Positions 10,578 through 24,733 are shown, numbered from the stretch's first letter. The stretch is DNA of 64,000 nt from Coleophoma eucalyptorum (GCA_026120035.1 JALRME010000009.1:992001-1056000), one strand, 5' to 3'. Notes: a model not told the origin generated them from the letters alone. Program-made: numbers and translations.

Positions 10578-11612
10578 ATGGAGAGCAGAAGGTTATGTAT
10601 CTTAACTTTTATTTGGTTCATCATCTAGCACGCTCCTCGCTCACATTATTTTAGGTACGGGATCGAGGAGGATAGATTCATAACAATCTATATCCCATCT
10701 AGTTCTGGAACTTCAAGCCCATGGATATGGACGCTCTCATCCTCGTTGCTCCTCCGTAAAGCACCGTGCCTTGAATCTTTCCAAAGTACGGTTACTCCTG
10801 TTCCCTTCCAAGAAATTGAAAGTGGAAAGGATCGGACAAAAACAAGAACAAGGACAATCGAACTGCCAGATGAAGATCCCAAGATATTCAACCATATAAT
10901 ATCCTGGATGCAGAACCACGAGGTCTCAATTGATGAAACCAGCGCACAAGAAGAAAAGGAAAAAGAGGAAACGTACGTATCAGAATGGTGCCAACTCCAC
11001 GTTGTCGCTTCCAAGTACAAGATCAAGGCCCTTGCTATCTTCGCACTTCGGAAGTATATTCACGGCTCCAACAATGCCAAGGACCTGGATGTTGAGAAAT
11101 TCTGGTTCCCAACTGTTGCAGAAGTAAATCTAGCTTATCACTTCTCCCCTCCGGAGGACGAGGAAGAAAGCTGTCGCCATCAGCATCCACAAAATCAAGA
11201 ACAAGTGCCCCACTCACAAGAAGATACCAATAAGCTGCTTAAAAGTACACTATCTCATATCCTTGCGTCACATCTGCTTTCGGCACTCTTTGGTAGCAAA
11301 GAAGAGATGGGGCATTGGTTTCGTATCACAGGAGCTCACCAGGTGTTTTGGAGAGATGTCGTGAAGGCGCTGAAAGCGCATATGTGGGAGAAGAGGGAGA
11401 GGTGCATGGGTGCCGCATGTGCAGTACATGATGTTTTGGAACATCCATGGATTGATGAGGAGGGTTTGGAGGATGGTGAAGACAAAGTGGTGGAGAGCAT
11501 CGAGTGTGGCGATAGGGAGAAGGGGGGAAAGAGGAAGGTTGAATGCCAGAGGAAGGAAGGAAGGAAGAATAGAAAGAAGATGGAAGTTGACATTATTGTT
11601 CTTGACGGCTAG
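10578..11612 (+). CDS. BTB/POZ-like domain protein
   Basis: Proposed exons 10578-10591 and 10655-11612 give 323 residues. The main exon is well supported. It has a BTB-like order: a strand region (DRFITIYIPSS), a segment with LLLRKAPCLESF, then IELPDEDPKIFNHIISWMQNHEV, and WCQLHVVASKYKIKALAIFALRKYI for the closing helices. These resemble the IELPEDDPEVFELFLEWLYTG and LYVLADKY motifs of fungal BTB proteins. The C-terminal part is alpha-helical and then very basic and acidic (KGGKRKVECQRK). Fungal BTB proteins of this kind are often Cul3 adaptors or nuclear proteins; no partner can be named. The 14-nt first exon and its weak GTTATG donor are uncertain. Confidence 0.6.
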
Positions 11613-12175
11613 GAAAATTTTTATATATTATTCATGTAGCTTCTTCTTTTGGAATACGAATATCGATACAAACAATTAGGTCACGCAATTGATTTGGATT
11701 CAATCTTTCTTTGCCCTACATACTCCCGTACTCTATTAATGCTTCTATTTGCGATGTGGACTATTCAGTCTCCAAGTCAGAACAAGTGACAGGCTCATGA
11801 GAAATTGTTCAGAGAAGAATATATCGTGCGGATTGAAATCAAGGATACTCCCTTGAGACTTTGTCACTGTTTTGAATGTGCATGCTACCAAACTTTCGCT
11901 GGCATTAGTGCAAGCACTTCACAGTTCTCGACCTTCGATAATATTGAGAAAGTAGAGAAGTCTTGAGCATACATTTCCTTCTATTATCCAATCCATTTTT
12001 CTTCCGAACTTCCTAAACGCTTCATCCCATATTCAAACATGTTCGTTCCATCTCCTTGTTAGGGAACGGAACGGCCCGAACAGACTTTAAGGGCACGGAA
12101 TCACGACAGCAATCAAAGCAAAAGTAAAAATGAATACGACAACATTCTTACGGCAGATTTCCACTTCCAAATCTC
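11613..12175. other. spacer between convergent genes
   Basis: This is the 3' region shared by the BTB-like gene (plus) and cluster member 6 (minus). No gene or repeat was seen. Confidence 0.5.
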
Positions 12176-13005
12176 TCACTGGTTGTATTGATTCTCCCAT
12201 CTGGGTTCCCCTTTAACCACCAATGCCTCAGTACCCGGACCGTCAAAGAACGACTGTTGCTCATACTGCGGCAGAGGTTGTTGAGATTGCCACATTCCAG
12301 CATAAGGATCCATCAAGAGACTCGAACTCATCTGCATATCATTTATTCCAAAGCTTGCTGGTTGATACGTGTCAATTCTGCAGCTGGGAAAGGTAGTGGT
12401 CTCGGATCGTGAGAGTTGGTATTGGCCTATGAAGGAGCTCGTGTCATCGATGGTCTGGGGTTCGGATCCGCCGTCGCAGGCAGGTGTTGGAGAAGGCGTG
12501 TACATGGCATATGAGAGATTATTGGAAGGAGAGGTTTCAGTCTTAACCAATGCTTGCTGGACAGGTGGAAAAGAAGGGGTTTCTGGTGAGATCCTGTCGT
12601 CAAAGAGTGTATCGGGCGTGCTCTCCAATTTCATCCTTGTCGTCTCGATGCCCTCATCATCGCTACAATTTCTCATGATCGGTTCTTCCACATCCTTACC
12701 CTTCTCTTTGCTGGGTGTCTTCTCAGCTTTCTTCGCATCGGGATTTTTGTTTCGTGGCCTGCGAACTCCGCTTGGGCCATCAATCTGTCTCTTGTACCTC
12801 GAATACCGCATGCGTGCGGCATGGCCGTTGGTGATCTCTTGGGCGAGTGCGGGATCGCGTGCAACTTGGGCCCAGTCAACCTGTGAAAATAAGAATAAGC
12901 AATGATTCCCAGCAACTATCAGAAATTGGATCACCTTACATCCTTCAAGTTCTTCTGGCGCAGGATTGCAAATAGGAATCTAGCCATGACATCTCCGCTC
13001 GACAT
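12176..13005 (-). CDS. Myb-like domain nuclear protein, cluster member 6
   Basis: Two exons (13005-12940, 12880-12176) give 256 residues. Exon 1 has 22 codons (MSSGDVMARFLFAILRQKNL...) and ends before VDWAQVARDPALAQEI, the conserved intron site. It continues HAARMRYSRYKRQI, the recognition-helix-like part and the closest in the cluster to a typical fungal Myb-like domain. A basic stretch follows (VRRPRNKNPDAKKAEKTPSK). The rest is an acidic Pro/Ser/Thr/Gln-rich region resembling an activation domain, with SUMO-like VKTE and VKGE motifs. It shares its domain layout with member 1. It is probably a DNA-binding transcription regulator with unknown target. Confidence 0.78.
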
Positions 13006-14467
13006 GTTCTGGTTACCGCGAAGGCTTGCCATTTTTCTTGCAATGGAATAAGTTTCAACGCGCGGTGTCGTGACTTTGAAGAGCTTCGCGTGTGTAGCTC
13101 AAATATGGAATGGGCACAGAGCAAGGCTTGGGGAACCAGCGGTGTGTACTGCAGCTGGATCAAAAGGGACGTTAGAGATTGTGGAGGGGTAGGGATCAAA
13201 ATAAGTTGTTGCTCCTGAACAGAATTGGCATTGGCACAATGGCTAGGAAGCTTGCATCAGCCATCGCAGCTCTGGTCAATGAGCAACAATGGAGTGGTTG
13301 CCATGAGCATTGATGCTTTCTTCAGATAATCAAAAGGATGGGTAGGAATGAGAAGAAAAAAGTGGCAAGAGGGTTGGCGCTGGAGATGCAATGGGATGGG
13401 AAGGGATTCACGTTTTGATGCTTAATGCTGGGGCCCGATGGTACAGCACACATATGCTCGCGGCCTGTATGGTTGCCTAGGAGTCAACGCCCGAACTCGT
13501 TGTTTTTCTTATTCTATGTTTTGGCCATCTCCAGCCTCCTCTCTGGCCTTTTGGTGCAAGAGATATGACATGTTTGCTTGCATGCTTGATGGCAACGATT
13601 CGTTGTCGTGACTTTACGCGTGTCGCGTTAAGTGCTTTGCTAAAGTGCTTGCATAACGCTAGTGCGCTCCGACCTGACAGGTCGCATACAGGTACAGACA
13701 AGGTGCTGACGACATCATTGCAACGAAGAAACGAGACGTTGTCCAGCTATCAAGCGAATACAATCACCATAAGCTCAATTCCCTCGACAAGTTGCCGGGG
13801 TGGCGTAGTGATTGTCATTCTTTTCCTGTTTTTCTGCGCGTTCTCTGCCAGGTACCTGGATTACGCGACGGGAGGCCAGGATCATGGCAGAGCGCTGGAA
13901 AAAGCAAAGTTCCACCGTACATTTGAACAGACAGGCAGAGATATGCCATGCGTCTGAGAGCAGAAATTCCCACTTTGTATGTATCCTCTCCAATTATGCA
14001 AGGTAGCTTTGTTGTGACTCACAGACACACCCCCATCGGCTGAGAGATGGCGGGGGGTACGAGTGGCAAGATACAGGACTAAGTGGCTGGGTTTTGGTAC
14101 ATTTTAGCGAACGATAGACAAGAGAGTTTGAAGGAACGGCCTGGTGTTTGATCTGTTCAAGGACGACATATTATTAGATACAGACATCTGATTTTCTCCT
14201 GCGTTGTGCCTATAACGAATCGTACTAGCATTTCCGGTCGCTTAGCTTCTGCCTTGTTCTTTCAATCTCCCTTTATCGCACCAACTATCTTCCATCAACC
14301 CTCTTTCAATTAAAGACTATCATAATTTTCGGTCTCATCTATCTGCCACTATCAAATCAGGCCTTCACCATCCTTCATCCTTTCTCTTTGCATCAACTAC
14401 ATCTAACTCTCAACACCTATCTCTAGGACTATCTCTGATCCAAACCTCAACGTCTACACTAAGCACA
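13006..14467. other. divergent promoter region between members 6 and 7
   Basis: About 1.46 kb separates the two divergent start codons. Several short frames occur on the plus strand (13565-13957) but none has a domain or splice support. The last 150 bases before 14468 are CT-rich, as is usual just upstream of fungal start codons. Confidence 0.45.
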
Positions 14468-15489
14468 ATGCCTTCAGCCTGGGATGATAGAGCTGACAAG
14501 CACCTTCTCCTAGCTATCATCGAAGAAGGTGCTTTGAAGAGTATCAACTGGCAAAATGTTTCCAACACGTTGACCCAAAGGGGCTTTACCTTCACTCGTG
14601 AAGCTTGTCGGTATGTGCATCGTTCACTTTTCATTCTAGGTGTCATATTTGCCTACTTGTTACAGCCACATCTGTCTTCCTGGTTTGCCTTCTCATGTTC
14701 AGCCTTGAAGAGTTTACATTAGATAACTTAGATTATCCTCCCTCTCTTCTTTGTCGTTTCTTCAATTTTATGCACTCTCATGGTGTGCTGGGCTTCTGCG
14801 CTTGCTAGTTCTCTTAGATGCTTAGGCAAGTACCTTGCTATCTCTGATTAGTTTTGACGTATTTTATCTCGATACCTCCTGGTTCTTATACTTGTATTGC
14901 TTACAACCTGTTTTTTTTACCTTCACACTTTCATTCTCTTATATACTTCCTTCATCTCTACTTGCTGCTCTGGAACTATATTTCTCGTTTGCATCCCATT
15001 ATAAGCGACAATAAATATCGCTTGACAAAAAAAGATTCACAGATGATCATTATCATCTTCTTCCTATTCCTCTCTTTCCAGTTTCCAAGAATATCACTAG
15101 CATTCACTGTTTAAACATCAGCCCTATCTAACAAATCCCTCAGCCAACACTTCCAAAAGCTCCGCCGAGAAGTCCGCGGGAATAGCACAACTAGCACGCC
15201 TACCAAATCCAGCAAAAGCACCCCAGCCAAGCGAGGCAATGATGTCGAAAAAACTAAGACCAAGTTCGCGGGCAATAGACATGATGAGGACGACGACGAG
15301 GAGCCATACCCTTTAACACCAACATACCAGAACTACTCTTTTGCATCTACTCCTGCTTCGAAGAAGAGAAAGGTTGAGAAGATCGAGGATGAGCCGAGGA
15401 ATTTGGTTTATGGGGGACAGAATGCAGCAATCTTCAAGCTGGAGGCTTGTGGAGACACCGAGGTTGTTGACCTGGAGAGGGATGAGTGA
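14468..15489 (+). CDS. Myb-like domain nuclear protein, cluster member 7
   Basis: Two exons (14468-14610, 15144-15489) give 162 residues. The domain is MPSAWDDRADKHLLLAIIEE..., then INWQNVSNTLTQRGFTFTREACRQHFQKLRREV. It lacks the conserved intron before the VD(Y/W) position, which reads IN-W here. Instead it has a phase-2 intron near the third helix. That intron is long for this genome (533 nt), with a GTATGT donor and a CAG acceptor after a CTAAC branch. The tail is Ser/Thr-rich with basic KKRKVEK (NLS-like) and ends in an acidic segment. It is probably nuclear and DNA-binding. It is the only plus-strand member and looks like the most distant paralogue. Confidence 0.72.
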
Positions 15490-17101
15490 GTGTTTCTTCC
15501 TTTTCCCGTTCATATTTTCCTTTCCATTTCTTGACTTGGCTTAGTTAAATTCCTATTTTTCTCCCATGAAGATTGTTTGCGGTGCCTTGGATTTTGAAAT
15601 CGGTATAAATGACTAACTTTGTGTGGCGGATAGTCTCTATAGTGGACGTGATTATGTTTGAACCTATGAAATGGATCTTGTAATTCAACTCTCCTGTCTT
15701 TAGAATTTTGCTCTCCTACTCGTTGATTTTTTTTACAGTCTAGACTTTAGCTGGAGTATTGCACTTGAGAAGATAGATTTGAGAGGATAGACTTTTGCTT
15801 TGTTCTTCACAAGTCGCTTCGGTCTTCTTTGGGATAGTGGCTTTTCCAGCTTTTCCTTTCACGCGTTATCTCTTTGCTTCGCACTGAGTTCGCGAGGAAA
15901 GACTAGATATTTGTACTTCTAGTAATGAAAAAAAAACCTTCGATCGGTGTCTCTCTGAAGCTAGAAGGTGTTTTATAATGATGAAAATAGCAATAAAGAA
16001 CATGATCCACATAGAACCCACCCTTCACTTTCAAATCCGTCCAAGGAATTGAAGATTGCTCGACTACAAATTAGAAATTTAACCTAAGCACTAAACCAAG
16101 CTAAGGGGTAGTCTAATTGCATTCGAATGGCCTATTTTTTGTGACACCTAGTGACCAAATGCTTTCAAAAATTAAAATTCTACAACGTAAGGCAAGCACA
16201 GTGCTAAGAACCCCTTACGTGGCCGCCCCTTGCATGTTCTTCTCCTTGCTGGTGAAGCAAATATCTGAAGTACTGACTTGTTCTAACCGCCATATTCAGA
16301 TGCTATCATACGAATGTCAATTTTTGTCATTTAATACTTGTTTGGGTGTAGACACAGAGGTATATTCTCAAAAGGGATGCAAATTTACATTCCCTCATCC
16401 GGTCGAAGACCTAGCCATCTTCATACCTTTTGATCAAAGTATTCCGCAGAAACAAAACAAATGGAAGTAGATGGTAGCTTGGGAATAGCATATTGGATGC
16501 AAGTTGACAGGTTGAACTTTGTGGACATTTGCCAGCTGGCAGAAAGATACCCAGTGACAACCAGATCAACCTTGAGGTACAAAGTAGCAGCCCCGATTTC
16601 ACAGGCCTATATGAAATGCACAGATATTTTCTTATTTAAGGCTCAGCCCAGAGAGCATTCAAATTTCGAATTTGCCTAAAAGTCGTCCGCCTTTCCTCCT
16701 CGAAATGACAAAAACGTACCAGAACCATAAAAACGTTAAACGTCCCCTGCTCTATAGCTAATCATGCTAGCAGGTCCCTCCCTTTAGAATACGAAAGTAT
16801 AGACAAGGGTATCGAGTTGCTAAAAAGAATTCTTAGGTCCGCCAAATAAAGGGGGATGGGGGATGGGGGACGGGGGAGGCTCTGGAAGCAATATTTATGT
16901 CGAGAAGAAATGAAAGCCTGGTAGTGTAATTGTACAAGAGTTCGATGACCTCCGCGGGTGTTTGCCCGATATTATCTAAACAGATCCTGAATGTTTAAGC
17001 AAAGTGAACATAGTAGCTGTTACGATCCAGTTTGGTGGTTACCAAGGGCCGCAAGTTGTAGAAATTGGTGAACCTCAGGCTGTTAATATGTGCTACATGC
17101 T
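15490..17101. other. spacer without recognised gene
   Basis: This is the 3' side of two convergent genes. A plus-strand frame at 16117-16470 begins with TTG and has no recognisable domain. Near its right end is a regular four-run G tract, described separately. Confidence 0.45.
16851..16876 (+). repeat. potential G-quadruplex, four runs of five G
   Basis: Four GGGGG runs are separated by two-base loops (AT, AT, AC). It lies about 225 bases beyond the stop of the minus-strand coiled-coil gene, so the transcript of that gene would carry the C-rich complement. Confidence 0.7.
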
Positions 17102-20090
17102 CTAATAATCATTGTCACTCCCTTCAGGATCTCCAACTTCTGGCTCGTCATTATATTCGAGTCTAGAGCCAGGCTGGTTCCAATTGGCTAAAGTGGAATT
17201 GGGTGCATGTCCATTTGCCTGATTTGGGTTCACAGACTGATTAAATCTGGCGTCCGCGACAGGTATATTTCTTGGACCACTAACTTGTGCAATGCTTCGT
17301 CGGATCTCTTCGATACCGTGTCGATATTCTGCTTGGGATGCCAATATCGATGCCCGTAAGGACTTGTTCATCTTCCGAAGTTCAATAGCTAGTGTATCCA
17401 CTTCTTGGCGTATGCCTCGTTGAGACTTCAGCTCTCCAGGTGTTCCATTCTCCAACAAGGCTGAGACTCTGGTTTTGAGATTACTGGCCGAAGATTCAAA
17501 CTCACTACGAGTTTCTGACGCTGGACGTGAATCTAGCCCAGATGGATCTCGCCCCGACTGTTGTTGTTTTACTCGCTTCTCTAGGGCATCAATTGCTGTC
17601 TTTAATTTGTCGCGCTCTTCCTTTGCTTCTTGGAATCCCTTATCCGTATTCCGGACATAAGGATAGACGACAGCAATCTGTTCCAGAATATGTGTACACA
17701 TATCTAGTGTATTGATATTATTCAATCTACTATCGATGCTATTGGTAGCCATGACGCATCCGTCTACCTCATCTTTGATCATGCTGAAATTAGATTCTAG
17801 ACGAGTTATCCGGTCTCCGAGCATAGCATCGACTTGATGTTGGCGGCCGACAATGTCTTGCAGCTGAGTCACTGCAGCTGAAACACGTTCACCTAAAAGT
17901 TCTTGCGTTTTGTCTTGCAATAGCCTATCGACGCGTTCCTCTAAAGCAGTAAGATTATTTTTGCTATCCGCGATTCGTTCCCGTTCTTGGTTTAAGAAGC
18001 TCTCATACTCTTCCTTGACCTTATAGACAAGAGTTTCTAGCTGGTGCATCTTCTCTCTAGCAACTTCAGGATTGTTGCCACTATCATCTGCGCTTGAAGT
18101 TGAAACACCAGCCGTCTGTGTTTGAGTCTGAGATTGGATTTGTGGTTTTATACTCTCAATGTCTGATCTAACAGCAGTCAATGAGTTCTCCAGATCTTGC
18201 AGTAACTCAGCAAATTTGCCTATGGTTGCATCTTGTCCTTGGAGGGAATTTTGGTTCTGCTGGAGTTGCTGCGAAAGGTTGGCCAAGGTATTTGCATCAT
18301 TTTCTTGGGTGGTGGCTATTTGAGTAGATAGCATATCCTTATCTTCCGACATTTCAGATCGAATTCTCTTTATATCATTAGCCATAGAAGCCACTCTCTT
18401 CTCTAAGGCAACAAGTGAAGAACCTGAGACTGACTCCGAATTGCTCTTTGTTAAGTCCTTTTCTAAACTTTCAATTCTTTTGTCGAGACCCCCACTGACC
18501 ACCGACTGCGCACTTAGGATGTCTTTTAAAGCTAGAAGCTCTGCCTGGCAGTTTTGTAGATCCGACATACTGGCCTTGGTGGCGATTTCTCGAGTAGAGG
18601 CCTGCAGCATCTTTTCTATACTGCTATCATTATCTGGATCACTGATGACATGACATAAACCTTTGAGAGCCCCTTGGCATTCCTCAAGTCGTGCCTCTTG
18701 TTGTTCAGCTTTGTCTTTCGCCGTCAGATCATCCGTGCTATGCTGCGCTAGAGCTTCTCTTATAGAACTCAAGTCTACATCGGCCTGGGATAAATATGAT
18801 TTGATTGCCGAAATGTCTGTAGGTATTTCCTTGAGTGGAACTAGGCCTTCGGTGACTTCAGTTAAGCCTGTATCTAGCTTGAGAAGACGATCATGATGAC
18901 TCTTTAGCTCTTGTTGCTGGCTTTCATGTTGACCTGTCAGGCTTTGATGTTGTTCTACAGAGTCTTTCTTGAGCATTTCCACATCTCTCTTCATGGTCTT
19001 GTTCTCATCGGTCAAAATCTTGCACCTCTCCTCAAGGGCATTGCACTGCTTTTGTAGATCGTCCGTTTCCTTAGTGTCCTTAGCAGTCCCTAGAGTGCTT
19101 GTTACGAATTTGGTAACAAAGTTCTTGGTAGTCGTTGCGTTTTCCTCGTGGACTTGCTGTAGCTTGGTCTCTATAGCCATAAAATCCTTCTCGGCCTTGC
19201 TATAAGCTGCGTTTGTCTGCTCGACCAAGTTTGGGTATCCGGTGTAATGGCTTTGCAATTGCTTGCTGTCTTGCTTGCATTGCTCAACCCTTTTCCTTGC
19301 CGCTTCTTGTTCTACGGTAAGCATAGCCCGCTTGGTCACAATTGTTGAGAATGTAGACATGAACTCGGTGATGTCTTGAATGACTGTATCTGCAACAGTG
19401 ACTGTATTGGAACCTAGAGGTATCACTGATGGGGATTTCGGAGGGAGTGGATAAATGTTGGACTGCTTCATGGGACTAGACTCCGCCGAAGCACTGTTGG
19501 CAATCGAGGGTGAATTTATTGTGGTTGCACGGTCTTGCTGGATGCTTGCTCGTCTTGACGAACTAGTAGATCCTAGAGCAAGTTAGTACTAACCATAAGC
19601 TGTGCTTAGGGAAAGCAATACCTGCTGTATCTAGGGAGGGAGGGAATTCTCGTCGTGTATCCGACCTCTCCCTTATGTCACGCCTCGGTGGTGATTCCTC
19701 GTGTCTTGTAGGTGATCGCGCATCTGGTCTATAGCCATAGTCGCGTCGTTTTGGCGACCTAGACCTCGACCTGGAACCACGTCTGTATCCTCTGTCGTCA
19801 AGGCGGGTGTTTCTTTTATCACTAGATCTTGGTGGTGACGATCCATAACCGCGGTGCGAACTGTAGTCATACTGAGGTCCGTCACGATGAGGCCCACGGG
19901 GGGGAGACATGCCAGCTGGCATGGTATCTGGGTTTGCGCTCGCTATGTCTGGAATTGACAATAAAGTTGAAGCGTCATGGGTCGGCAACGACGAGGCGAG
20001 CTCTCTGGTATGGGGAGTAGGTTCTGAATCTACCAAATCATCTGTGCTAGGGACGCCGTTGCCCTTTGCTGGACTTTGCGGTGTGCTCAT
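17102..20090 (-). CDS. large coiled-coil protein with RS-rich head
   Basis: Two exons (20090-19622, 19572-17102) give 979 residues. Residues about 60-150 are Arg/Ser-rich with SRSRSRSPKRR and several RSPTR/SSPPR motifs, as in SR-type or kinase-regulated proteins. Residues about 220-900 are long stretches of heptad-like coiled coil (repeated LEKRV, LKDI, LEDSL and Q-rich segments) with few prolines. The C-terminus is Asn/Pro-rich and ends in an acidic tail (DEPEVGDPEGSDND). The intron is 49 nt with a GTATTG donor and a TAG acceptor. I recognise no enzyme domain and cannot name the family; a structural or scaffold role is inferred from the coiled coil only. It is divergent from Rvb2 across about 670 bases. 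Confidence 0.8.
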
Positions 20091-20763
20091 TGATCGTCTG
20101 TGAAAATGGGAGTTTCAGTTCGTTCGTACACTGCAAAAGAAAGCACTAATGCAGGTAAACGTTATGCTGGTTGACAAGCAGAGGTAATGGCAACACAGTA
20201 CAAGGGGACGTAAATACAAGGCGGACAAGGAAAATGATCGGGAGCTGTCAAGGGTATAGAATGCTCACCTCAGTGGCCAAAGCCAATTCCCTACTGCCCT
20301 GGCTTGCTTGTTACTCGTTATGTTCCTCTTAATCGTCAGATCTACACTATTTGGAAGTGCAGCACAACGCGATAAGGAATGTGTACAATGAGGACCCCTC
20401 CTAAAGGAAAGGAACACAAGTTAAATTGTACAAAAGGTTTCCCTTTCCTGAATCACGTCCTCTCACTTTCTTTTGACTTGTACGTCTTGATCTGTACTAT
20501 CTTTCCCGATTCTCGTCAGGTGGAACGAAGTATTGGAGCAGTAAGTGAGGGAAAAGTCACCACCTCTGGCGAAAAAAGTAACGCGGCGGAGAGAGTCGCG
20601 TCTACGTCTACAACAACTAAAATTATAGGCTACTTTATTGTTGCCTTATATTCAAGGTTTAAATATGATAAACTCGGTAGACCCAGCCTTGCCCCGTTGA
20701 TGACTTTCTTTCCGCGTCTCTGCAGGGTATCACAGCTTTCATCTTCGACAACTCCTCTGCAAA
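20091..20763. promoter_or_regulatory. divergent promoter region, coiled-coil gene and RVB2
   Basis: The start codons of the two genes face away from each other across this stretch. No gene is supported inside. Pyrimidine-rich stretches precede the RVB2 start. Confidence 0.5.
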
Positions 20764-22282
<1,519 letters not shown>

Positions 22283-22676
22283 GAACAGCGAACTTTCGTT
22301 CCTAGCTGGATTGAGTATTGAGCTGTGGCGTTTCGGGGTCAGGGATCAAAAGTACCGTATGGTAGACTTGTTATGTGTAGAATAGTAAAACGGGCGTATG
22401 TGTGAGCAGGGGAAGCTTCAGAAATGAAATGGATACCAGTACTAGCATCGTGCAAGTATATACCTCTGGATAATGTCAAAACAAAATGTGAATATTCGGT
22501 TAGAATTGCCAGAACTTGGCTCGGATTCAATTATGATGCTTTTTTTGAAAACCTCCCACTTCAAGCTTGCGCCATAAGTGTACAGTTCGAAATCTCATAA
22601 GTCAAGAAACTCCAAAAACTCCACTTTTCCATGACCATATCCATGACCTCGGTACAATATTTTCTAACAGAGAACC
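22283..22676. other. spacer between convergent RVB2 and BRX1
   Basis: This should contain both 3' untranslated regions and terminators. No gene is seen. Confidence 0.5.
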
Positions 22677-23753
22677 TCATGCGAACAATTCAGCAGTATC
22701 AAGGGCATCCTTAGGCATAATTCTCCCACCCGTGCTCCTCAGACCAAGCTCGCCCTTCTTGGCCAACCGCTCGATACCCTGCTCAGCCCTGGCATTATAT
22801 CTCCCAGCCTTCTTGAGACGAATTTCACTTCTGACCTGGTTGGGGCTGACGAACTCCTTGTTCTCATAGATAATTGGTCCACCAAAACTTCCCTCCTGGA
22901 TTACGATGGGCGTCAGCACGAAGCGGGGTCCGATCTCAACCAGCGAGACTTCCGTCTCCTTGTTCTTTTCTTTCTTCGCAGATCCCTCCTCTGCGGCAGG
23001 GTTCAAGGCCTTCTCTGACTCGTTGATCTGGTAGTTCCTGATCCACACTTTACCGTCGGCGAGCGTGAACCCCATGACATGATCAATAAAGGGCTTGGAT
23101 TTCCGGGCACCTTTAGGGACACCAAAGATGTGCAGGAAGAGCTCTTTCAGTAATCGGAGGTGTGGTTCACTATCGAAGGTGGCATCGAAGGAGAGGATTG
23201 GCCGCGAGCCCTTCAGACAGTTCCCTGTGAAATGCAATTCTTCCATGGTGTGGACTAAAATTTCTCGGTGGTTAGCTTTTCTTTCTCTTCCATTTTTCTA
23301 CTCTAATACAACAGGTTATAATTTAGTCCAGACCGGTAGTACGTACGGTTTTGCATGTGGAATTTCACTGTCGGTCCATTGGGAGCTTTGCTCATCCACA
23401 GGTAGAGATCTTTGCCCTTTCGTGCTTCGAAGAAGAAAACATTGTTGCAGTTGTACAACTCAGCCAACTCGTTGAGCTGGTAAAGTTTAGACTTCGTATC
23501 GAGCTTGGCGTCTTTTCGGCCATGGGGTAGTAGTGAGGCAAGATCATTCAAAAGGTGTCGATGTCTGCAGAAAGGCTTGTCAGTATGTACTCGTCATAAC
23601 TCCACGTCACCTCTGCAGCAGGATGGGTTACCTATAAGTGATACCTCTGGACGAGAGAATCAAAACACGCTGCTTATTCCTCTTAATACCATTAGCAGGT
23701 GCCTCATCCTTCTGCCCGGCGGTCTTAGATAACGACTTGTAGACTGAAGCCAT
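22677..23753 (-). CDS. BRX1: ribosome biogenesis protein Brx1 (Brix domain)
   Basis: Three exons (23753-23632, 23564-23347, 23254-22677) give 305 residues, slightly longer than yeast Brx1. It is a nucleolar Brix-domain protein needed for assembly of the 60S subunit. Brix signatures are clear: ILSSRGITYRHRHLLNDL near the N-terminus, LLPHGRKDAKLD, ELAELYNCNNVFFFEAR, DLYLWMSKAPNGPT and LHFTGNCLKGSRPILSF. The family-typical GFTLADGKVWIRNYQI and IGPRFVLTPI stretches follow. The tail is basic, ending with RIMPKDALDTAELFA. Introns fall inside codons R-H and L-H, and splicing reproduces conserved residues on both sides, which strongly supports the joins. Confidence 0.96.
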
Positions 23754-24733
23754 TGCGCTGCGGTATTGTTTGCGTGGAGATCTGGGGTATATCGCTGGCG
23801 CAGAAAGTTCTCAAGATTTCGCTCGTCTCTCAAAATTTGAGAATCTGATATCGCGATAGCATTAGCGTGCCCAAAGAGGCTTAGCGGTTTAGGGTCGCTC
23901 AGCCTTGCGTGTCCGCTGTCCTCATGCCGCGTTTGATTCCAGCCTGCTGTGATACCGTTGCTGCTGGTTGTATATGTTCTGATTGATAATCTTCGAGAAT
24001 CTCTTATGTCATGCATCTGCTTGCAGTATTATGCTACATATGGCATATCGGACGAAGAATAAGCAGTTTCCGTTCCCGGATACTCACGTGTCCAATGACT
24101 TCAGGTTGCTCCCTTGTCGAATCACTGAGGACGTCACCACTTGCTTCACCCCTTTAGAATCCTTCCAAAGCCTACACCTTATCTGGAAGGACTGTCTTGG
24201 TGTTTTGTGGTCTCTCCAAATGGTACTAACCTCAAAAATACGCCCACGACGAAGTCACATATGGCCTGGTGAGAGCCGTTCTACAGCCCCGATAACGTAG
24301 CATCTCAAGGCATAAACACTAGTTCTATCACTTGATCGAACCTATAAATCCGTTCAATATAGTGACCTTGAAGAAGCTGTTGAGATGAAGATGAAACTGT
24401 AACCTCGGCTGAGAGAAGCTCCGGTTAGATGGTATGGAATGGAAGCTTCAGTTGATACGGATTATTAAGAAGCACGTTGGGAGTCAAGAAATAGTATTAG
24501 GACCCATTCATTGAATACCATAATCAGCGCATGAACGACCGTTGGAAGGCATGAAATCCCAAATGGAACAATGACCACACAACCGACACAAAAAACAAAG
24601 AGAAATATCAATCCTGGAGAGCCCCGAGTCCTCATTGGCATCGTGACTACCCATGCTCCCCCCCATGACATGTTACAGACGCCAAAGCCTTGTATCAATC
24701 AACCATATATCTGCCACCGCATACCAAGAATAT
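23754..24733. other. spacer between BRX1 and the Rab gene
   Basis: About 1 kb without a supported gene. The small frames on either strand do not resemble known proteins. It contains the BRX1 promoter and the Rab 3' untranslated region. Confidence 0.45.

Noticed and set aside
13565..13957. 130-codon plus-strand frame
   Set aside because: Composition and antisense overlap suggest chance; no known motif.
16117..16470. 117-codon plus-strand frame
   Set aside because: Starts with TTG, in an intergenic stretch, with no domain.
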